Assembly: GCF_003751305.1 (NCBI RefSeq)
Contig: NZ_RJKV01000002.1
Coordinates: 1,178,001 to 1,242,000, forward strand
Reading direction: 5' to 3'
Length of the DNA: 64,000 nucleotides
From: Stenotrophomonas rhizophila
GTDB lineage: Bacteria > Pseudomonadota > Gammaproteobacteria > Xanthomonadales > Xanthomonadaceae
Within the stretch, counting starts at the first letter, position 1. Each line of letters starts with the position of its first letter. The position numbers and the translations under genes were made by a program. Positions 58,185 to 64,000 of this stretch are shown in pieces. The notes under the pieces are model-generated. The model saw nothing but the letters and a program-made list of their open reading frames with translations, was not told the DNA's origin and made no database searches.

Positions 58185-58622
58185 GTGCCAAAGACCTTCC
58201 ATCGAACCGACCGTGTTTCCGCCCAGATCCGCCGCGAACTGGGGACGCTCGTGCACAACGCCGTGCGTGTACACGGCCTGCCTTCGGTGAGCGTCTCCGA
58301 CGTGGAAATCACCCGTGACATGGCGCATGCCAAGATCTTCGTCACCGCGCTGATGCCCGAACGTTCGGTGGAGGCCATGAAAGGCCTGAAGGAATTGGCC
58401 TGGGAGCTGCGGATGGAGCTGGCGCGTGCGATGAAGCTGCGCCACGTGCCCGAGCTGCACTTCCACTACGATGATTCGGTGGATCGCGGCGAGCGTATCG
58501 ACAACATCCTGCGCGATCTGCCCGATACGCTGGCGGCAGAAAAAAGTCGGCAGGGCGATGACGGCGGCGAAGATGACGTCGACGAAGGCGAAGACGCCGA
58601 CGAAGGCGACAAGAAAGCCTGA
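58185..58622 (+). CDS. rbfA: Ribosome-binding factor A
   Basis: RbfA is a 30S assembly and cold-adaptation factor with a KH-like fold. The 145 residues begin TFHRTDRVSAQIRREL and contain VSVSDVEITRDMAHAKIFVT and HFHYDDSVDRGERIDNIL. The C-terminus is a strongly acidic tail (about 120-145, DDGGEDDVDEGEDADEGDK). It starts with GTG. The infB-rbfA-truB order is the conserved one. Confidence 0.95.
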   Translation: MPKTFHRTDRVSAQIRRELGTLVHNAVRVHGLPSVSVSDVEITRDMAHAKIFVTALMPERSVEAMKGLKELAWELRMELARAMKLRHVPELHFHYDDSVDRGERIDNILRDLPDTLAAEKSRQGDDGGEDDVDEGEDADEGDKKA

Positions 58623-58740
58623 TGGACCAACAGCCCGAAAGGGCTGTTGTCTTATGGGGCGGGGCCTGTCGCAGTGCGACCGCTCCGCCGGAGGCCGGAT
58701 TGACCGGCAGCGCCACACGGCGCCGTTTTGAATTGAATGC

Positions 58741-59652
58741 ATGGCACCCCGAATTTCATTCCGCCGCCTGGATGGCATCCTGCTGCTCGACAAGCCGACC
58801 GGCATGAGCTCCAACGCGGCCCTGCAGGTGGCCCGCCGCCTGTACCGCGCCGAGAAGGGCGGCCATACCGGCAGCCTGGATCCGCTGGCCACCGGTCTGC
58901 TGCCACTGTGCTTCGGTGAGGCCACCAAGATTGCCGGCCTGCTGCTCGGCTCGGCCAAGGCCTATGACGCCGAAGTGGTGCTGGGCCAGACCACCGATAC
59001 CGATGATTCCGATGGCGCCGTGCTGCGCGAGCGGCCGGTCCCGGCCATCAGTGCGGCCGAACTGGAGGGGGCGCTGGCACCGCTGCGCGGTCGCATCCGC
59101 CAGCGCGCCCCGATCTACTCCGCGCTCAAGCAGGGCGGCGAGCCGCTGTACCTGAAGGCGCGCCGTGGCGAGGCGATCGACGCGCCGGAGCGCGATGTGG
59201 AGGTCCACGCCCTGGAGGTGCTGGCGCAGCAGCCGACCCGGCTGTCGCTGCGGGTGACCTGCGGTTCAGGCACCTATATCCGCAGCCTGGCCCGCGATCT
59301 TGGCGAGACGCTGGGCTGCGGCGCCCATATCGCCGGCCTGCGCCGACTCTGGGTGGATCCCTTCCGTGAGGCGCCGATGGTCACCCTGGACACCCTGCGC
59401 GCCTTGGCCGAGCAGGGCGATGAGGCCGGCATGGAGGCCCTGTTGCTGCCACTGGACGCAGGTCTGGCCCATTACCCCCGGGTGACGCTGGACGACGAGC
59501 AGACCCCTCGCTTCCGCGTGGGGCAGCGGATCCGGGACGCCAGCTGGCCGCAGGGTGGGGTGGTGGTCTTCGGCCCGGCGGAGGCAATCCAGGGCCTGGG
59601 CCAGGTCGACGAGACCGGTCTGCTGGCCCCGCAGCGCCTGTTCAACCTCTGA
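58741..59652 (+). CDS. truB: tRNA pseudouridine(55) synthase TruB
   Basis: TruB makes pseudouridine 55 in the T-loop of tRNAs. The 303 residues contain [15 protein letters not shown], the catalytic Asp47 in [28 protein letters not shown] and a C-terminal PUA-like region. A hairpin CAACAGCCCGAAAGGGCTG lies in the gap after rbfA, upstream of its start. It is followed by the rpsO promoter. Confidence 0.97.
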   Translation: MAPRISFRRLDGILLLDKPTGMSSNAALQVARRLYRAEKGGHTGSLDPLATGLLPLCFGEATKIAGLLLGSAKAYDAEVVLGQTTDTDDSDGAVLRERPVPAISAAELEGALAPLRGRIRQRAPIYSALKQGGEPLYLKARRGEAIDAPERDVEVHALEVLAQQPTRLSLRVTCGSGTYIRSLARDLGETLGCGAHIAGLRRLWVDPFREAPMVTLDTLRALAEQGDEAGMEALLLPLDAGLAHYPRVTLDDEQTPRFRVGQRIRDASWPQGGVVVFGPAEAIQGLGQVDETGLLAPQRLFNL

Positions 59653-59680
59653 GCGAGCGGGCCGGACACCACCCCGGTCC

Positions 59681-59709
59681 TTGTTCCGGACGCCCGCGGA
59701 CGTTACAAT
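59681..59709 (+). promoter_or_regulatory. Promoter of rpsO
   Basis: TTGTTC and TACAAT are separated by 17 bp, about 115 bases before the rpsO start. The roughly 105-nt leader could hold the S15 autoregulatory structure known in E. coli, but I cannot identify the pseudoknot by eye. Confidence 0.75.
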
Positions 59710-59824
59710 TCCGCGGCCTTTTCAGGCTTCCCGCGTTCTGCGGGTTCATCCTTTCGTTAACGGCGAGTCGCGCGGTACGTCACCAGGACGTTTCTGCGGG
59801 CCACGCATCCAAGAGAAAACAGAT

Positions 59825-60085
59825 ATGTCGATCGACACCCAGAAAGTCATTGAAGACAACAAGCGCAGCACGGCTGACACCGGCTCCCCGGAAGTCCAGG
59901 TCGCTCTGCTGACCGCCCGCATCGAACTGCTGACCGGCCACTTCAAGACCCACAAGAAGGATCACCACAGCCGTCGTGGTCTGCTGCAGATGGTCAACCG
60001 CCGCCGCAGCCTGCTGGACTACCTGAAGAAGAAAGACGCTCCGCGTTACAAGGCCCTGATCGAAAAGCTCGGCCTGCGTCGCTAA
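59825..60085 (+). CDS. rpsO: 30S ribosomal protein S15
   Basis: S15 binds 16S rRNA helices 20-22 and bridges to the 50S subunit. The 86 residues (usual length about 89) include [39 protein letters not shown] and LLDYLKKKD. The upstream in-frame stretch from 59555 crosses the truB end and the promoter, so ATG at 59825 is the start. The terminator at 60098 separates it from pnp, as in the classic rpsO-pnp pair. Confidence 0.98.
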   Translation: MSIDTQKVIEDNKRSTADTGSPEVQVALLTARIELLTGHFKTHKKDHHSRRGLLQMVNRRRSLLDYLKKKDAPRYKALIEKLGLRR

Positions 60086-60097
60086 GCACGAACCCCC

Positions 60098-60131
60098 ACC
60101 GCGGCGCAGGAATGCGCCGCGGTTTTGTTTT
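60098..60131 (+). terminator. Intrinsic terminator after rpsO
   Basis: The stem ACCGCGGCGC / GCGCCGCGGT with loop AGGAAT is followed by TTTGTTTT. Confidence 0.92.
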
Positions 60132-60232
60132 GGCAGTACCGCATCAAACGTATGGGCCGGACAACCGGTCACCCGTCGGCGGCAAGGGTCGCCCGCGGTC
60201 CATTGAAGAAAGCATCATCCAAGGAAACCCCC

Positions 60233-62344
60233 GTGGCAAAAATCACCAAAACCTTCCAGTACGGCAAGCACACCGTCACGCTTGAAACCGGCGAAATCGC
60301 CCGTCAGGCCGGCGGTGCCGTCATCGTCAAGTTCGACGACACCGTGCTGCTGGTCTCCGCCGTTGCCGCCAAGAGCGCGCGTGAGGGCCAGGACTTCTTC
60401 CCCCTGACCTGCGACTATCAGGAGAAGTTCTACGCAGGTGGCCGTATCCCGGGCGGTTTCTTCAAGCGCGAAGGCCGCGCGACCGAAAAAGAGACGCTGA
60501 TTTCGCGCCTGATCGATCGCCCGATCCGTCCGCTGTTCCCGGAAGACTACAAGAACGAAGTTCAGATCATCGCCACGGTGATGTCGCTGAACCCGGACAT
60601 CGATGGCGACATCGCTGCCCTGATCGGCGCCTCGGCTGCGCTGTCGCTGGCCGGCACCCCGTTCAAGGGTCCGATCGCCGCCGCCAAGGTGGGTTACAAG
60701 AACGGTGAGTACATCCTCAACCCGACCGTGACCGAACTGAAGGATTCGGAGCTGGAGCTGGTTGTCGCCGGTACCGCCAATGCTGTGCTGATGGTGGAAT
60801 CCGAAGCCGCGCTGCTGTCCGAAGACGTGATGCTGGGCGCTGTGACCTTCGGTCACCGCGAAATGCAGAAGGTCATCAACGCGATCAACGAGCTGACCGT
60901 GGAAGCCGGCACCAAGCCGTCGACCTGGGAAGCCCCGGCCAAGAACGACGTGCTGATCAGCGCCCTGCAGGAAGCCATCGGCCCGCGCCTGGGCGAAGCC
61001 TTCCAGGTGCGCGACAAGCTGCAGCGCCGTGACGCCATCTCGGCGATCAAGAAGGATGTGGTCGAGTCGCTGGCTGGCCGTGTGGCCGCCGAAGGCTGGA
61101 ACCCGGCCGAGCTGTCGAAGGAATTCGGCGAGCTGGAATACAGCACCATGCGCAACTCGGTGCTGGACACCAAGGTCCGCATCGACGGCCGTGCGCTGGA
61201 CACCGTCCGCCCGATCTCGGTGAAGACCGGCATCCTGCCGCGTACCCACGGCTCCTCGCTGTTCACCCGCGGTGAAACGCAGGCCATCGTGACCATCACC
61301 CTGGGCACCGCCCGTGATGGCCAGGTCATCGATGCCGTCGCCGGTGAGTACAAGGAAAACTTCCTCTTCCATTACAACTTCCCCCCCTACTCGGTGGGTG
61401 AGACCGGCCGCATGATGGGCCCGAAGCGTCGCGAAATCGGTCACGGCCGTCTCGCCAAGCGCGGCGTGCTGGCAGTGATGCCGTCGCTGGAAGCCTTCCC
61501 GTACACCATCCGCGTGGTCTCGGAAATCACCGAATCCAACGGCTCCTCGTCGATGGCCTCGGTCTGCGGTTCCTCGCTGGCCCTGATGGACGCCGGTGTG
61601 CCGGTGAAGTCGCCGGTGGCCGGTATCGCCATGGGTCTGGTCAAGGAAGGCGAGCGCTTCGTCGTCCTGTCCGACATCCTGGGTGACGAAGATCACCTGG
61701 GCGACATGGACTTCAAGGTCGCCGGTACCGCTGAGGGCATCTCCGCCCTGCAGATGGACATCAAGATCGAAGGCATCACCGAAGAGATCATGAAGCAGGC
61801 ACTGCAGCAGGCCAAGGCTGGCCGTCTGCACATCCTGGGTGAAATGGCCCACGGCCTGACCGCTCCGCGCGAAGAGCTGTCGGACTACGCGCCGCGCCTG
61901 CTGACCATCAAGATCCACCCGGACAAGATCCGCGAAGTGATCGGCAAGGGTGGTTCCACCATCCAGGCCATCACCAAGGAAACCGGCACCCAGATCGACA
62001 TCCAGGATGACGGCACCATCGTCATCGCGTCGGTCAACGCCATCGCTGCGCAGGCTGCCAAGGCCCGCATCGAGCAGATCACCTCGGACGTCGAGCCGGG
62101 CCGCATCTACGAAGGCAAGGTCGCCAAGATCATGGACTTCGGTGCGTTCGTCACGATCCTGCCGGGCAAGGACGGTCTGGTCCACGTGTCGCAGATCTCC
62201 AGCGACCGCGTCGAGAAGGTCGGCGATGTGCTGAAGGAAGGCGATGTGGTCAAGGTCAAGGTGCTGGAAGTCGACAAGCAGGGCCGTATCCGCCTGTCGA
62301 TGAAGGCCGTCGAAGAAGGCGAGGGCGCCCCGGCCGCCGAGTAA
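60233..62344 (+). CDS. pnp: Polyribonucleotide nucleotidyltransferase
   Basis: PNPase degrades mRNA 3' to 5' with phosphate, often in the RNase E degradosome. The 703 residues contain two RNase PH domains ([32 protein letters not shown]), the KH domain with [15 protein letters not shown] (about residue 565) and the S1 domain with [22 protein letters not shown] at 60233 has AAGGA 7 nt upstream. A longer in-frame reading would cross the rpsO terminator. It is followed by a GTAG repeat and a terminator. Confidence 0.97.
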   Translation: MAKITKTFQYGKHTVTLETGEIARQAGGAVIVKFDDTVLLVSAVAAKSAREGQDFFPLTCDYQEKFYAGGRIPGGFFKREGRATEKETLISRLIDRPIRPLFPEDYKNEVQIIATVMSLNPDIDGDIAALIGASAALSLAGTPFKGPIAAAKVGYKNGEYILNPTVTELKDSELELVVAGTANAVLMVESEAALLSEDVMLGAVTFGHREMQKVINAINELTVEAGTKPSTWEAPAKNDVLISALQEAIGPRLGEAFQVRDKLQRRDAISAIKKDVVESLAGRVAAEGWNPAELSKEFGELEYSTMRNSVLDTKVRIDGRALDTVRPISVKTGILPRTHGSSLFTRGETQAIVTITLGTARDGQVIDAVAGEYKENFLFHYNFPPYSVGETGRMMGPKRREIGHGRLAKRGVLAVMPSLEAFPYTIRVVSEITESNGSSSMASVCGSSLALMDAGVPVKSPVAGIAMGLVKEGERFVVLSDILGDEDHLGDMDFKVAGTAEGISALQMDIKIEGITEEIMKQALQQAKAGRLHILGEMAHGLTAPREELSDYAPRLLTIKIHPDKIREVIGKGGSTIQAITKETGTQIDIQDDGTIVIASVNAIAAQAAKARIEQITSDVEPGRIYEGKVAKIMDFGAFVTILPGKDGLVHVSQISSDRVEKVGDVLKEGDVVKVKVLEVDKQGRIRLSMKAVEEGEGAPAAE

Positions 62345-62365
62345 TCGGCCCACGCCGATCTCGCG

Positions 62366-62390
62366 GTAGGTGAGGACCGTCGGTCCTCAC
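62366..62390. repeat. GTAG palindromic repeat (SMAG-like)
   Basis: GTAG is followed by GTGAGGACC-GTC-GGTCCTCAC, just after the pnp stop and before its terminator. Confidence 0.75.
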
Positions 62391-62405
62391 GCCTACGCAG
62401 ACAAG

Positions 62406-62431
62406 AAAAAGCGGGCTTCGGCCCGCTTTTT
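62406..62431. terminator. Bidirectional intrinsic terminator
   Basis: AAAAAGCGGGC-TTCG-GCCCGCTTTTT, a perfect stem with a stable UUCG loop, sits between convergent pnp and the VOC gene. Confidence 0.95.
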
Positions 62432-62476
62432 TTGTGCCCGCGTTTCGAGCCAACCGAACCACTCCGCCGTGCAGCG

Positions 62477-64000
<1,524 letters not shown>

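Overview
The window is a chromosomal segment of a gammaproteobacterium of the Xanthomonadaceae, most likely Stenotrophomonas or a close relative. The evidence is the high G+C, two TonB-dependent receptors next to each other, the xanthomonad-type gene order, and above all many short intergenic palindromes that begin with GTAG. These look like the SMAG (Stenotrophomonas maltophilia GTAG) repeat family. There is no prophage, IS element, CRISPR array or rRNA operon here. Nearly everything is core housekeeping DNA, and the unusual material lies in the intergenic gaps.

Layout. 1-4883: two paralogous TonB-dependent receptors on the minus strand (the first cut by the window edge), sharing a promoter-proximal motif. 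5254-16574: a mixed block with a short Mrp/ApbC ATPase, dCTP deaminase, a 55-residue membrane protein, a HIT protein and dienelactone hydrolase pair, RimO with a DUF3025 protein, GreB, a DUF853 ATPase, a lytic transglycosylase, RraB, and phosphatidylserine decarboxylase with a SCO protein. 17211-31611: a long plus-strand biosynthetic run, prmB-aroC-hydroxyacid dehydrogenase-asd-fimV-VOC-truA-trpF, then a divergent LysR gene, trpB-lipoprotein-trpA, accD and glmM. 31691-35012: a polysaccharide deacetylase and glycosyltransferase pair plus a 2OG-Fe(II) oxygenase.

35591-62344: tpiA-secG-tRNA-Leu, the complete 14-gene nuo operon for respiratory complex I, two identical tRNA-fMet genes, and the translation/RNA cluster rimP-nusA-infB-rbfA-truB-rpsO-pnp. 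62477-64000: a VOC protein and the start of a membrane-bound CadC/ToxR-like regulator with TPR repeats. Many genes are translationally coupled through ATGA/GTGA overlaps: HIT/DLH, psd/SCO, rimO/DUF3025, prmB/aroC, fimV/VOC, truA/trpF, trpB/lipoprotein, and nuoC/D, F/G, G/H and J/K.

The best candidate for something under-described is a family of five intergenic elements of about 97-112 bp (16641, 16947, 35123, 35333, 52791). Each can fold into a three-way junction. The outer arms and the inner hairpin differ in sequence from copy to copy but stay self-complementary, and the small third helix carries one compensatory change. Four of the copies form two pairs, each in minus-then-plus orientation. 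I cannot tell without database searches whether this family is already catalogued.
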